A stretch of DNA of 64,000 nucleotides from Sporohalobacter salinus (GCF_016908635.1 NZ_JAFBEG010000001.1:297715-361714); one strand, 5' to 3'. Shown: positions 8,201 through 18,263, counted from the first letter of the stretch. The notes: a model not told the origin generated them from the letters alone. Program-made: numbers and translations.

Positions 8201-10093
8201 ATGAAAGAATATCTACAACATATTACTTCACCTCGCGATTTAGATGAATTATCTGTAAAAGAATTAGATAAAGTAGCTGAAGAGATTAGAAAAAAGATAA
8301 TTGTTACTCTGTCAAAGACTGGAGGACATTTAGCTTCCAGCTTAGGAGTTGTAGAGTTAACCTTAGCTTTACATACTATCTTTAGCACTCCTGAAGATAA
8401 GATTATTTGGGATGTCGGCCACCAGGCTTATGCTCATAAATTAATTACTGGTCGTTATGATGAATTTTCATCTTTACGTCAGTATAAAGGATTAAGTGGT
8501 TTTCCTAAACGAAGCGAGAGCAAACATGATATTTTAAATACAGGACACAGTGGCACTTCCATTTCTGGAGCTTTAGGTATGGCCTGTAGCCGTGATATTA
8601 AGCGGAAGGATAATGATGTAGTAGCAGTGATTGGTGATGGAGCTTTAACAGGAGGAATGGCTTTTGAAGCTTTAAATCATGCTGGCCATTTGGGAACAGA
8701 TTTGACTGTAGTTTTAAATGATAATGAGATGTCAATAGAAGAAAATGTAGGAGCTGTTTCTAGTTACTTAACTAAATTAAGAACTGAACCTATGTTACAT
8801 CAAATTAAAGAAGATATAGAGGAATTAGTTAATAAGATACCTGCTATTGGAAGTAGAGTAATAAAAACTGTAGATAGAGTAAAGGAAGGGCTTAAGTATT
8901 TAGTAGTTTCTGGAGTATTATTTGAAGAGATGGGCTTTAATTATTTAGGGCCTGTAGATGGACATAATATAGAAGAGATGCAAAAGAGTTTAGAGTATGC
9001 CAAAAATTTAGATGGTCCAGCTTTAGTACATACAATTACTACTAAAGGTAAAGGATATAAACCAGCTGAAAATGCTCCTGAAAATTTTCATGGGACAAGT
9101 GCTTTTGAAATAAAAACTGGAGAAAGCAAAAGAAAAAGGCCTTTACCAACTTATAGTACAATATTTAGTAGGACTTTAATAAATTTAGCTGAAAATGATA
9201 AAGATATTATAGGTATTACAGCAGCAATGCCTAGTGGAACTGGATTGGATAAATTTAGAGCTGAATTTCCTGATAGGTTCTATGATGTAGGTATTGCTGA
9301 ACAACATGCTGTAACTTTTGGGACTGGATTAGCTTTAGAGGGTTCCAAACCTGTAGTAACTATTTATTCTACTTTCCTACAGCGGGCTTATGATCAGTTA
9401 ATTCATGATGTCGCTTTGCATGAGGCTCCAGTGACACTTGCTATTGATAGGGCTGGACTAGTAGGTAGAGATGGTGAAACTCATCAGGGAGTTTTTGATT
9501 ATGCTTATCTGCGCCAGATTCCTAATTTTACAGTAATGGCTCCTAAAGATGAGAATGAATTACAGCATATGTTAAAGACAGCAGTTAATTATTCAGAACC
9601 AATTTCGCTTCGTTATCCTCGGGGAATGGGGGTAGGTGTTCCGCTTGATTCTAAATTAGAAGAGTTAGAAATTGGAAAAGCAGAAGTGCTGCGCAAAGGT
9701 TCTGATATAGCTATTTTGGCTATCGGTTCTATGGTAATGCCAGCTCTAGAGGCTAGTAAAGGATTAGCTAAACAAGATATAGAAGCTACTGTAATAAATA
9801 GTCGATTTGTAAAACCGTTAGATGAGGAATTAATTTTGAGTTTAGCTGCGGAACATGATCAAATTATAACAGTTGAAGAACATGTGCTTCAGGGTGGTTT
9901 TGGTAGTGCTGTCTTAGAATTTTTAGCTGATAACAAAATTACTGATGTCGAAATAGAGAGAATGGGAATTTCTGATGAATTTGTTCAGCAGGGGAGTCAG
10001 GATATACTTTTAGAACAATATGATCTAAACAAATCTGGAATAGAAAATAGAGTACTCGAATTAGTAAATAATAGGGTTGATAAAGATGACTAA
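8201..10093 (+). CDS. dxs: 1-deoxy-D-xylulose-5-phosphate synthase
   Basis: A 630-residue TPP enzyme that condenses pyruvate and glyceraldehyde-3-phosphate, the first step of the MEP pathway. ATG 8201 is preferred; an in-frame GTG at 8189 lies inside the ribosome site AAGGTGAT. Motifs: GGHLASSLGVVELT, WDVGHQAYAHK, GDGALTGGMAFEALN (TPP/Mg), DVGIAEQHAVTF (catalytic Glu) and DRAGLVGRDGETHQG. The last bases overlap tlyA. Confidence 0.97.
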   Translation: MKEYLQHITSPRDLDELSVKELDKVAEEIRKKIIVTLSKTGGHLASSLGVVELTLALHTIFSTPEDKIIWDVGHQAYAHKLITGRYDEFSSLRQYKGLSGFPKRSESKHDILNTGHSGTSISGALGMACSRDIKRKDNDVVAVIGDGALTGGMAFEALNHAGHLGTDLTVVLNDNEMSIEENVGAVSSYLTKLRTEPMLHQIKEDIEELVNKIPAIGSRVIKTVDRVKEGLKYLVVSGVLFEEMGFNYLGPVDGHNIEEMQKSLEYAKNLDGPALVHTITTKGKGYKPAENAPENFHGTSAFEIKTGESKRKRPLPTYSTIFSRTLINLAENDKDIIGITAAMPSGTGLDKFRAEFPDRFYDVGIAEQHAVTFGTGLALEGSKPVVTIYSTFLQRAYDQLIHDVALHEAPVTLAIDRAGLVGRDGETHQGVFDYAYLRQIPNFTVMAPKDENELQHMLKTAVNYSEPISLRYPRGMGVGVPLDSKLEELEIGKAEVLRKGSDIAILAIGSMVMPALEASKGLAKQDIEATVINSRFVKPLDEELILSLAAEHDQIITVEEHVLQGGFGSAVLEFLADNKITDVEIERMGISDEFVQQGSQDILLEQYDLNKSGIENRVLELVNNRVDKDD

Positions 10094-10898
10094 AGAGAGA
10101 TTAGACAAACTTGTTACTGAGCAGGGATTATATTCTAGTCGTTCAAAAGCTAAACGAGCAATTATGGCAGGATTAGTATTAGTTGATGGAGAGTTAGTTG
10201 ATAAGGCTGGAACTCAGATTGATGTAGATGCAGATATAGAGATTAAAGGGAAGGTACACCCTTATGTTAGTCGCGGGGGATTAAAGTTAGAAAAGAGTTT
10301 AGAGGTATTTGATGTTGAGGTCAAGGATAAAGTAATTATTGATATCGGAGCTTCTACAGGTGGATTTACTGACTGTGCTTTACAGCACGGAGCTAGCAAG
10401 GTATATGCTGTAGATGTTGGATATGGTCAGTTGGCTTGGAAATTACGTAAAGATGAACGAGTAGTCAATCATGAACGTACTAATGCTCGCTATTTAACGC
10501 CGGATGATTTTGACACTAAATTTGATTTAGCTACTATTGATGTGGCTTTTATTTCGTTAACAAAAATACTACCAGCATTAATAGAATTATTGACTCCTAC
10601 TGGTGATATATTGGCTTTAATCAAGCCGCAGTTTGAAGCTGGTCCTGAGAATGTAAATAATAATGGAGTAGTAAAGGACTTTGAGATTCATCATGAAGTT
10701 ATTGAAAAGATTATTAGTTTTGCTCAAAAAAGAGGTTTATCTTTTGTAAATCTATCCTTTTCGCCTATTACAGGAGCTCAAGGACATAATATTGAATATT
10801 TGGCTTACTTTAGTTTAGATGAATCTAAAGCTATAAATAAGAGCTGTAATAAAAAGATTAAAGAGATAATCAAGCAAGCACAAAAGGAACTGTTGTAG
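10086..10898 (+). CDS. tlyA: TlyA family rRNA (cytidine-2'-O)-methyltransferase
   Basis: About 270 residues. An N-terminal S4 RNA-binding domain (ERLDKLVTEQGLYSSRSKAKRAIM) is followed by an FtsJ-type SAM methyltransferase domain (DIGASTGGFTDCALQHGA, then VDVGYGQL and LIKPQFEAG). ATG 10086 overlaps the end of dxs by 8 bases, indicating translational coupling. The family methylates 16S and/or 23S rRNA; which target applies here is not visible. The order dxs-tlyA-nadK-argR-recN is widely conserved. The stop is TAG. Confidence 0.92.
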   Translation: MTKERLDKLVTEQGLYSSRSKAKRAIMAGLVLVDGELVDKAGTQIDVDADIEIKGKVHPYVSRGGLKLEKSLEVFDVEVKDKVIIDIGASTGGFTDCALQHGASKVYAVDVGYGQLAWKLRKDERVVNHERTNARYLTPDDFDTKFDLATIDVAFISLTKILPALIELLTPTGDILALIKPQFEAGPENVNNNGVVKDFEIHHEVIEKIISFAQKRGLSFVNLSFSPITGAQGHNIEYLAYFSLDESKAINKSCNKKIKEIIKQAQKELL

Positions 10899-10934
10899 TT
10901 TCTAGTAAAGCATATAAGCTTGGGAGTGGTTGGA

Positions 10935-11792
10935 GTGGAAAGAATCGGTTTAATACCTAATCCTACTAAAGAAAGAGCAATAAAAACAGTAAAAAAGGTA
11001 ATAAATTGGTTACAAGAAAGAGGAATTGAGTATTTAATAGAGCAGGAATCAGCCGAGCTAGTAGATGAGCTAAACAAAAGTTCTTCTTGTTCTAGAATGG
11101 TAGATGAAGTTGATTTAGTTATTGTTTTTGGCGGTGATGGAACATTTTTGAATACTGCTCGTAATTTCGCTAATGCTGAGATACCTATTTTAGGTGTTAA
11201 TTTAGGAGGATTAGGATTTTTAACTGATATAGAATTGAGTAAACTTGATTCAGCTTTAGAAGACTTAATTGCCAATAGATTCGAAATTGAAGAGCGGATG
11301 ATGCTAGAAGCAGAAGTCATTCGTAAGGGAGAAAGTATTCAAAAAGTAGTTGCTGTAAATGATGTAGTAGTAACTAAGGGATCTTTTTCGCGGATAATAA
11401 AATTAAAGACTTATATTGATGGTGAGTATCTAGCAACTTATCCAGCTGATGGATTAATAGTTGCTTGTCCTACTGGTTCTACAGCTTATTCGCTATCAGC
11501 TGGCGGACCTATAGTTAATCCTAAATTGAATTCATTGATAGTTACTCCTATTTGTCCACATACATTAAGTTCTCGGTCAATTATTACTGCTGGCGATGAA
11601 GTGGTGGAAATAGAGGTTGAGGCAGACCATGAAGACATAAAGTTGACTGTAGATGGGCAGACTGGTTTGAAATTAATTTCTGGTGATAGAGTAAAGATTA
11701 AACATTCCGATTTAGTTACTAGGCTAGTAAAATTGGAAGATTATAATTTTTATAAAATTTTAAGAAATAGAATCCAGTTTAGTGATTTTTAG
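10935..11792 (+). CDS. nadK: NAD kinase
   Basis: About 285 residues. GTG 10935 is chosen since GGGAG lies at 10922-10926; in-frame TTG 10920 and GTG 10926 are weaker. It shows the NAD kinase signatures FGGDGTFLNTAR, NLGGLGFLTD, NDVVV and PADGLIVACPTGSTAYSLSAGGP. It phosphorylates NAD to NADP. The stop is TAG, and argR starts within 10 bases. Confidence 0.95.
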   Translation: MERIGLIPNPTKERAIKTVKKVINWLQERGIEYLIEQESAELVDELNKSSSCSRMVDEVDLVIVFGGDGTFLNTARNFANAEIPILGVNLGGLGFLTDIELSKLDSALEDLIANRFEIEERMMLEAEVIRKGESIQKVVAVNDVVVTKGSFSRIIKLKTYIDGEYLATYPADGLIVACPTGSTAYSLSAGGPIVNPKLNSLIVTPICPHTLSSRSIITAGDEVVEIEVEADHEDIKLTVDGQTGLKLISGDRVKIKHSDLVTRLVKLEDYNFYKILRNRIQFSDF

Positions 11793-11800
11793 GAGGATTG

Positions 11801-12256
11801 ATGATGAAAAGCAAACGGCATTTAAAAATTATGAAGCATATTCAGCAGGAAGAGATTAGTACTCAACAGGAATTGGCGGCTAGGTTAAGAAAAGATGGCA
11901 TAGCGGTAACTCAGGCTACTGTTTCTAGAGACATTAAAGAATTAGGATTAATTAAGGTGCCGACGAAAAATGAAGGATATAAGTATGCTTTACCTCCCGA
12001 ACGTGAACAGAGTGATCTTCAAGGACGAATGGAGAGGATGTTTCATGATTCAATAGTTGATTTTGATAAGAGTGAAAATTTAATTATAATTAATACTCTA
12101 CCTGGAACAGCCAACGGAGTAGCTTCTTTAATTGATAATGCTGATTGGGAAGGAGTATTATCTACGCTTGCAGGTGATGATACAATTTTAATTATTGTTA
12201 AACCGAAAGAGATGGTAGAAGAAATTCTTGAAAAATTACATCAGTTAACCATCTAG
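11801..12256 (+). CDS. argR: Arginine repressor ArgR/AhrC
   Basis: About 151 residues. An N-terminal winged-helix domain (RHLKIMKHIQ, ATVSRDIKELGLIKV) is followed by the C-terminal arginine-binding oligomerisation domain (NTLPGTANGVASLID, LAGDDTILIIV). AGGAGG at 11791-11796 serves ATG 11801 or 11804. It binds ARG boxes in response to L-arginine. Given the ornithine catabolic genes 28 kb downstream it may also act there, but I saw no clear ARG box. The stop is TAG. Confidence 0.95.
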   Translation: MMKSKRHLKIMKHIQQEEISTQQELAARLRKDGIAVTQATVSRDIKELGLIKVPTKNEGYKYALPPEREQSDLQGRMERMFHDSIVDFDKSENLIIINTLPGTANGVASLIDNADWEGVLSTLAGDDTILIIVKPKEMVEEILEKLHQLTI

Positions 12257-12265
12257 GGAGTGAAT

Positions 12266-14017
12266 TTGAAGGTGTTACTTAGCCTAAATATCTATAATTT
12301 TGCTTTGATTGAAGAATTGCAGATTGATTTTACTAGTGATTTAAATATAATTACTGGTGAAACTGGAGCTGGAAAATCAATAGTTGTAAAAGCATTAGAA
12401 ATGTTATTAGGTGGTAGAGCTTCTACTGATTATATTCGTAGTGGGCAAAATAAAGCTATCATTGAAGCAAACTGTAGTATAAATAACAATCAACCAGTAA
12501 AGAATAAGTTAAAACAGCTAGGGATTGAGTATGATTCAAATGAAAGTATTATTCTAACGCGCGAAATAACTCACAATGGCAATAACTGTAGTCGTATTAA
12601 CGGTAGAATAGTTCCTTTGAAAGCGACTAGAGAGGTTAGTCAGCATTTGATTGAAATTCATAGTCAACATGAGCATCAGGCATTGTTCCAGACTAGAAAG
12701 CAGTTATCTTTGTTGGATGATTTTGGTGGTGAAGAAATTGATAGGTTATTAGAAAAAGTAGAGAGGCTTTATCAACAATTAAAAGAGAAGAAAGAGGAAC
12801 ATTCTGATTTAAATCAGAATGAAAAGGAAAAGGCTAGGAGAATAGATTTATTACAGTTTCAGGTAAATGAAATTGAAGAAGCAAAATTGACAGCTGGTGA
12901 GGATGAGGAATTATTAGCTGAGAAGAAGCGGTTGAGTAATGCAGAGGAGATAACTAAAATAATAAGAAAGATATATGCTAACCTTTATGAGAGTGGATTT
13001 GAAGAGGTAGCAATAATTGATCAATTAAATCAATTTGTAAAAGAGTTAAATTCTATTAATAATTTTGATGATGAATTGAAGTCAATGACAGAAATTCTAA
13101 CTGATGCCACTTATAAACTACAAGAGGTAGCTTATCAGTTAGATGATTATCAACACCAGCTAGAATTTAATCCTCAACGGTTAAATGAAATTGAAGAACG
13201 TTTACAGCTAATTAATAAATTAAAGCGTAAGTATGGAGATAATGTAAATGAAATTCTTGATTATCAAACCAAGATTCAGTCAGAATTAGATGATTTGTTA
13301 GCAAGTGAAACGAGATTAGAAGAGTTAGAAAAGGAAATTGCAGAATTAAAAAAAGATTACTTTACAGCAGCTAGTAAATTATCTGATTTACGCTGTAAAG
13401 TGGCAGAGAATTTTACTGATAGAATCATTTCAGAATTAAAGGATTTGGCAATGGAAAAGAGCAAATTTGAAATAGAAGTAATACCGATGATTGATTCGAT
13501 TGAAGATATGGAATTAAAACAGATTACTTCGTATGGTATAGATCAGATTGAGTTTTTGATTTCTCCTAATCCAGGTGAAGATTTAAAACCACTGGCTAAA
13601 ATAGCTTCTGGTGGTGAATTATCGAGAACTATGTTAGCTTTAAAGAAAATTATAGCTGAAAATGATGAAGTACAAACGCTTATTTTTGATGAAGTCGATA
13701 CTGGAATAGGCGGTCGGGTTGCTGACCTTGTGGCAGAAAAATTAGCTATTATTGCTAAAAGCCAGCAAGTGATTTCTATTACTCACTTACCTCAGATTGC
13801 CAGTATGGGCGATACTCATTATCATATTTCTAAAAGTATGACTTCTGATCAGACAAAGACAGAAGTAATGCAGTTAAAGGATAAAGAACGGATTGAAGAA
13901 TTATCGAGAATGTTAGCTGGAAGCCAATTAACTGATGCTACTTTAGAACATGCTGATGAGATGATCAGGATAGCTAGGAAGAAGAAGGCAGCTATTTTGC
14001 AGGACAAATTTGAATAA
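12266..14017 (+). CDS. recN: DNA repair protein RecN
   Basis: About 583 residues, an SMC-like ATPase. The N-terminal FALIEELQIDF leads to Walker A GETGAGKS, and IEIHSQHEHQALF follows. Long coiled coils span about 155-370, then the ABC signature ASGGELSRTMLALK and Walker B TLIFDEVDTGIGG. TTG 12266 fits AGGGAG 5 bases upstream; GTG 12260 and 12272 are alternatives. It acts early in double-strand break repair. Confidence 0.94.
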   Translation: MKVLLSLNIYNFALIEELQIDFTSDLNIITGETGAGKSIVVKALEMLLGGRASTDYIRSGQNKAIIEANCSINNNQPVKNKLKQLGIEYDSNESIILTREITHNGNNCSRINGRIVPLKATREVSQHLIEIHSQHEHQALFQTRKQLSLLDDFGGEEIDRLLEKVERLYQQLKEKKEEHSDLNQNEKEKARRIDLLQFQVNEIEEAKLTAGEDEELLAEKKRLSNAEEITKIIRKIYANLYESGFEEVAIIDQLNQFVKELNSINNFDDELKSMTEILTDATYKLQEVAYQLDDYQHQLEFNPQRLNEIEERLQLINKLKRKYGDNVNEILDYQTKIQSELDDLLASETRLEELEKEIAELKKDYFTAASKLSDLRCKVAENFTDRIISELKDLAMEKSKFEIEVIPMIDSIEDMELKQITSYGIDQIEFLISPNPGEDLKPLAKIASGGELSRTMLALKKIIAENDEVQTLIFDEVDTGIGGRVADLVAEKLAIIAKSQQVISITHLPQIASMGDTHYHISKSMTSDQTKTEVMQLKDKERIEELSRMLAGSQLTDATLEHADEMIRIARKKKAAILQDKFE

Positions 14018-14070
14018 ATAAAAAGAAAAAAGGGCATCTCTAAATATAGAGGCACTCTTCCGGAGGAACT

Positions 14071-14095
14071 CTACACAGATGGGGAGACTGTGTAG
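14071..14095 (+). promoter_or_regulatory. Hairpin enclosing the spoIVB start codon
   Basis: CTACACAG (14071-14078) pairs perfectly with CTGTGTAG (14088-14095). The proposed ATG (14079) sits in the 9-base loop, and the ribosome site CGGAGG lies just before the stem. Such a structure could limit SpoIVB translation. Confidence 0.6.
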
Positions 14096-15428
14096 GAGTG
14101 TGATTAAATCCGTGAAACAAAGGTGGAAGAAATACTCCCTGTATGTTGTCATTAGTCTATTATTATTTGTACTATTAGTTCCTATGTTTCTTACTACAAT
14201 TGGTTTTCCACAAGAATTGCAGTTGGTTAAAGGTCATAAACAATTATTAGAGATTGATTTTCCTTTTCCTGTTTATATTCAGGTTAAAAAGAGTAAAGAA
14301 TTAAAGATTAATGGTCAACGAATGAAAGATGATTGTCTTAAGGTTGATCTTAGTAAGCCTTTGGCTATCAAATCTGCTGTCTTAGGTAAAGTTAATTTAG
14401 AGTTTAATTTGTTTGGGTTTATTCCTATTCGGCAGGCAACTGTCAATGTTATTCCTCGGGTTAAAGTTTATCCAGGTGGCCAATCCGTAGGAATTATACT
14501 CAAATCAAAAGGAGTATTGGTAGTTAAAAAGTCTTATGTTTTAGGTTCTGATAATAAAAAATATTATCCAGCTAATTCAGCGGGAGTTAAAGTTGGAGAC
14601 AGAATTTTGGCTGTTAATGGTCAGAGAGTTAAAGGAAAAAATTCTTTATCTAAGCTAATTAATTATTATGGTCGTCGGCAAAAAAGATTAAAATTAAAAA
14701 TAAGACGAAATGGAAGCATAATTACTAGAAATTTAAAACCTAAGAAGAATCATTCTGGTCAATATATGCTCGGGCTATATATTGATGATGGGGCTACTGG
14801 AGTAGGAACGATGACTTTCTATGATCCCCATACTAAGATGTATGGTGCGTTAGGCCATATGATTACTGAACCAAACAGTAGATCTCGGATGCCTATCAGT
14901 GAAGGAAAAATAGTAAAAGCTGATATTTCTGGTATTCAGCGAGGGCATAATAATTTACCAGGTGAGAAGCTAGGAACTTTTTTTGATAATCAGAAAGTGA
15001 TGGGTAAAATTAACAAAAATGATAAATTTGGTATTTATGGGAGATTATCTAATTCTATTTCAAATAAGTTCTTTTCAGAACCAATTCCTGTCGCTACTGC
15101 TTTGCAAGTTAATAGAGGACCGGCAAAGATTTATACTGTAGTTGAAGGAAATAGGATTGAAGAATTTAAAGTTCAAATTGTGCAGGTTATGAAGCAGTAT
15201 CATCCCCATGAAAAAGGACTTATAGTCAAGGTTACTGATCATAAGCTTTTAAATAAGACTGGAGGCATAATACAGGGAATGAGTGGTAGTCCGATTGTTC
15301 AGGATGGTAAATTAATAGGTGCAGTGACTCATGTATTTATTAATGATTCTACTAAAGGTTACGGTGTTCTAGCAGAATGGATGGTAGAAAAAGCTGGCTT
15401 AATACAGGAAAAAATGGCTCAAAACTAG
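14079..15428 (+). CDS. spoIVB: SpoIVB sporulation serine peptidase (S55)
   Basis: A 449-residue protein. One N-terminal membrane helix (about 22-45), a PDZ domain (about 150-220: AGVKVGDRILAVNGQRV) and the S55 catalytic domain, with GALGHMI (catalytic His) and GMSGSPIVQDGKLIGAVTHV (catalytic Ser). In Bacillus it is secreted from the forespore and triggers cleavage of SpoIVFA, activating the pro-sigma-K protease. ATG 14079 is used with GGAGG 12 bases upstream; GTG 14100 is an alternative. It is paired with spo0A as in other spore formers. The stop TAG is part of a terminator stem. Confidence 0.93.
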   Translation: MGRLCRSVIKSVKQRWKKYSLYVVISLLLFVLLVPMFLTTIGFPQELQLVKGHKQLLEIDFPFPVYIQVKKSKELKINGQRMKDDCLKVDLSKPLAIKSAVLGKVNLEFNLFGFIPIRQATVNVIPRVKVYPGGQSVGIILKSKGVLVVKKSYVLGSDNKKYYPANSAGVKVGDRILAVNGQRVKGKNSLSKLINYYGRRQKRLKLKIRRNGSIITRNLKPKKNHSGQYMLGLYIDDGATGVGTMTFYDPHTKMYGALGHMITEPNSRSRMPISEGKIVKADISGIQRGHNNLPGEKLGTFFDNQKVMGKINKNDKFGIYGRLSNSISNKFFSEPIPVATALQVNRGPAKIYTVVEGNRIEEFKVQIVQVMKQYHPHEKGLIVKVTDHKLLNKTGGIIQGMSGSPIVQDGKLIGAVTHVFINDSTKGYGVLAEWMVEKAGLIQEKMAQN

Positions 15429-15452
15429 GGGATTAAAATTCCCTAGTTTTTT
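15421..15452 (+). terminator. Rho-independent terminator overlapping the end of spoIVB
   Basis: AAAACTAGGG and CCCTAGTTTT pair around a 10-base loop and run into T residues. The spoIVB stop codon lies in the left arm. Confidence 0.85.
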
Positions 15453-15550
15453 CATTTAGAAGGAGGAAATTGGAAATTAATGTAGAAGTAAACATTTAGG
15501 AATACGTAAATTTTAAAATTTAGGATTATATTTATGAGGGGGAATGTAAT

Positions 15551-16339
15551 ATGGAAAAAGAGAATACTAAAGTATTATTAGTAGATGATAATAAAGAATT
15601 TTGCCAACTAGTGAAGGAATTTATTGAAGACAAAGATAATATGGAAGTAGTTGGCGTTGGGCATAATGGATTAGAGGCTTTAGATTTAATTGAAGAAAGA
15701 GATCCAGATGTCGTAATCCTTGATATTATTATGCCTCATCTTGACGGAATTGGAGTATTAGAAGAATTGAAGGAAGACGGAGAAATCAACAATATGAAAA
15801 TAATTATGCTAACTGCTTTTGGTCAAGAGGAGTTAACACAGAAAGTAGTGGAATTAGGAGCAAATTATTATATCTTAAAACCTTTTGATTTAGAACAGTT
15901 AGTAAGTCGAATTGAACAGTTAATGACACCAGCTGGACAGCAAGGAGGAATAACTGCTACTGCTAATTCTACTACAGATAAGAGTCAGAATTTAGATGTG
16001 CGAATTACTGATATTATGCATGAAATTGGTGTTCCAGCTCATATTAAGGGTTATTTATATCTGCGGCAAGCTATCAGAATGGTAGTAGAAGAAGTTGAAT
16101 TATTAGGTGCCATTACTAAAGAATTATATCCATTAGTTGCTCGCAAATTTAACACAACACCTAGTAGAGTGGAAAGAGCAATTCGTCATGCTATCGAGGT
16201 AGCTTGGGAGCGAGGTAATACTGAAGCGATTAATAAATTATTTGGTCATTCTGTGACTACAGAGAGCGGTAAACCGACTAATTCACAGTTTATTGCTAAA
16301 ATTGCTGATAAGTTAAGATTAGAAATAAAAGCTGTTTAA
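15551..16339 (+). CDS. spo0A: Sporulation master regulator Spo0A
   Basis: 262 residues. The N-terminal receiver domain has the acidic pair in LLVDDNKEF, phospho-acceptor Asp in [13 protein letters not shown], and the conserved Lys in YILKPFD. The C-terminal Spo0A DNA-binding domain (about 150-262) includes [19 protein letters not shown] and [17 protein letters not shown], characteristic of this effector. GAGGGGGA precedes the ATG. The gene is monocistronic between two terminators, consistent with its own control. Confidence 0.98.
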   Translation: MEKENTKVLLVDDNKEFCQLVKEFIEDKDNMEVVGVGHNGLEALDLIEERDPDVVILDIIMPHLDGIGVLEELKEDGEINNMKIIMLTAFGQEELTQKVVELGANYYILKPFDLEQLVSRIEQLMTPAGQQGGITATANSTTDKSQNLDVRITDIMHEIGVPAHIKGYLYLRQAIRMVVEEVELLGAITKELYPLVARKFNTTPSRVERAIRHAIEVAWERGNTEAINKLFGHSVTTESGKPTNSQFIAKIADKLRLEIKAV

Positions 16340-16380
16340 TAAAAATAAAGTGAGGAAATAATTGAATAATAGTTTAAAAA

Positions 16381-16413
16381 AAGAACTAAGTCAATTGACT
16401 TAGTTCTTTTTTT
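16381..16413 (+). terminator. Rho-independent terminator after spo0A
   Basis: A perfect palindrome at 16381-16408 (arm AAGAACTAAGTCAA) followed by T residues. Confidence 0.9.
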
Positions 16414-16516
16414 ATTTTTGAAACCACTTTTTACATTAGAATGTAGTTTTTAAACTCGGTATTAGAAAAGATAGAGAAGTACATACTAAAAATGAATTCA
16501 ATTTGGAGGGACTAAC

Positions 16517-17635
16517 ATGGAATTAAAAGCAGAAGTCAAACTAGGAAAGAAAACTAAGAACTTAGTTAAAAGATTGACAGATAGAGAAATAGCAGTTATT
16601 GATCATAAAGACATAGACCAACTAGCTGCTACTTCTTTAATTAATACTGGAACTAGAGTAGTAATCAATGCCAGTCCCTCAATTACTGGAAGATATCCTA
16701 ATTTAGGTCCAGAGGAATTGATTGCTAATAATGTGTTCCTTTTAGATAAAGTAGGTGTTGAAATCTTTCATAAATTAGAGGATGGAGATAAGATTCATAT
16801 AATTGATAATGAAATATTTAAAGATGGAATTAAGATTGCGGAGGGGAGAGTATTAGATAAAGCTACATTAGAAGAAAAACTTAAAATAAGTAGAGATAAT
16901 CTAGAGGATGAATTGGATAAATTTGTTAAAAATACTTTAGAATATGCTAAGCAGGAAAAAGACTTAATTTTGGATTTGAATCCACCTGAAATTGAAACTC
17001 AGATTGAAGGAAAACATGTCTTAATTGTAGTTAGAGGTCAGGATTATAAAGAAGATCTAGAAGCTATTACTTCTTATATAAAAGAGATTGAACCAATCTT
17101 AATTGGCGTTGACGGAGGTGCAGATGCTTTACTAGATTTTGGTTTTGAACCTCATATTATTATTGGGGATATGGATAGTATTAGTGATCAGGCTTTAAAG
17201 ATAGGCTCTGAATTGATTGTACATGCCTATCCTAATGGAGATGCTCCTGGATTAGAGAGAATTCAGGAATTAAATTTAAATGCACAAAAATTTCCAGCTC
17301 CTGGTACTAGTGAGGACATAGCTATGCAATTGGCTTATGAGAAAGGAGCAGAGTTGATTACAGCTGTTGGGACTCATTCGAATATGATTGATTTTTTAGA
17401 AAAGGGTAGAGCAGGAATGTCCAGTACTTTTTTAACTAGGTTAAAAATTGGAGCTAAATTAGTGGATGCTAAAGGTGTGAATAAACTTTATAATAGCCGG
17501 TTAAGACCGAAACATATTTTTCAGATTATAGCAGCAGCGATGATTCCAGTAATAATTATTTTACTTATAGCCCCACCGATGCAGCAGATGATGCGGTTGT
17601 TATTAATTAAGCTGCGCTTTAGTTTAGGATTTTAA
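16517..17635 (+). CDS. SteA-like protein with a thiamine-pyrophosphokinase-type fold
   Basis: A 372-residue protein. An N-terminal domain with VVINASPSITGRYPNLGPEEL (about 52-72) is followed by a TPK-like nucleotide-binding region with IGVDGGADALLDFGFEPHIIIGDMDS (about 197-222). A C-terminal hydrophobic helix (about 336-355) ends it. This arrangement matches the SteA family, named from a corynebacterial cytokinetic-ring protein that works with the membrane partner SteB. The next gene resembles SteB. A divisome or septal wall role is inferred from that pairing only. Confidence 0.7.
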   Translation: MELKAEVKLGKKTKNLVKRLTDREIAVIDHKDIDQLAATSLINTGTRVVINASPSITGRYPNLGPEELIANNVFLLDKVGVEIFHKLEDGDKIHIIDNEIFKDGIKIAEGRVLDKATLEEKLKISRDNLEDELDKFVKNTLEYAKQEKDLILDLNPPEIETQIEGKHVLIVVRGQDYKEDLEAITSYIKEIEPILIGVDGGADALLDFGFEPHIIIGDMDSISDQALKIGSELIVHAYPNGDAPGLERIQELNLNAQKFPAPGTSEDIAMQLAYEKGAELITAVGTHSNMIDFLEKGRAGMSSTFLTRLKIGAKLVDAKGVNKLYNSRLRPKHIFQIIAAAMIPVIIILLIAPPMQQMMRLLLIKLRFSLGF

Positions 17636-17654
17636 CTAGAAAGGAGACGGTAGA

Positions 17655-18263
17655 GTGATAATTGATCTTAGATATCAGATAGTAACTACAGTGATTATCT
17701 TTCTAACTTTGGGTATCGGGATCTTAATCGGTAGTTCTATGATTGGTAAACAGGGAATAGTCAAAGAACAAAAAAAATTAATTAGTCGTTTAGAGAACGA
17801 TTTTGATTATCTGCGCCGAAGGAATAATCGTTTTCAACAAAAAATTGTAGCTTTACAGAAAAAAATAGAGAATAATCATCAGTTTCAAGAAAAATTATTT
17901 CCATTAGTGCTTGATGGTATTATCAGTAATAAGAGTGTACTAATAATTCATAGCAATTCTAATTTAGGTAATAAAGTAGATACATTAAATAATATTTTTC
18001 AGTTAGCCGGAAGTCGGCGTGTAGCTATTAAATCAATAGATTTTTTGAATAAAGAATCTGATTTGGATGCATATGACTATTTAATTTATGTAGGTTCTAA
18101 AAAAGAGTTTATTGACAAGGGGCTAAGAGAGAAGTATAGTGATAAATTTAAAAAAATAAAGTATCTTTCTAATAAAATTCTGGAATCCAAACGAAAATTG
18201 ATGAAATATTTTTTGAAGTTGAGTGGTAAGGCATCTCGAACTAGGAGTGTTCAGGTTGAGTGA
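17655..18263 (+). CDS. SteB/MctB-like (copper transporter family) single-pass membrane protein
   Basis: 202 residues, GTG start with AAAGGAG upstream. The N-terminus MIIDLRYQIVTTVIIFLTLG plus IGILIGSSMIG forms one membrane helix (about 7-30). A coiled coil (about 35-75) and a soluble domain follow. This N-terminal pattern is typical of the family annotated as MctB copper transporters, one member of which is SteB, partner of SteA. Because steA is adjacent, a partner role is more likely than copper export. Shorter than actinobacterial MctB (about 310). Confidence 0.65.
   Translation: MIIDLRYQIVTTVIIFLTLGIGILIGSSMIGKQGIVKEQKKLISRLENDFDYLRRRNNRFQQKIVALQKKIENNHQFQEKLFPLVLDGIISNKSVLIIHSNSNLGNKVDTLNNIFQLAGSRRVAIKSIDFLNKESDLDAYDYLIYVGSKKEFIDKGLREKYSDKFKKIKYLSNKILESKRKLMKYFLKLSGKASRTRSVQVE

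Noticed and set aside
10805..11320. 171-codon minus-strand frame over the tlyA/nadK junction
   Set aside because: It lies entirely over two well-supported + strand genes and encodes a low-complexity Ser/Ile-rich sequence with no ribosome site.
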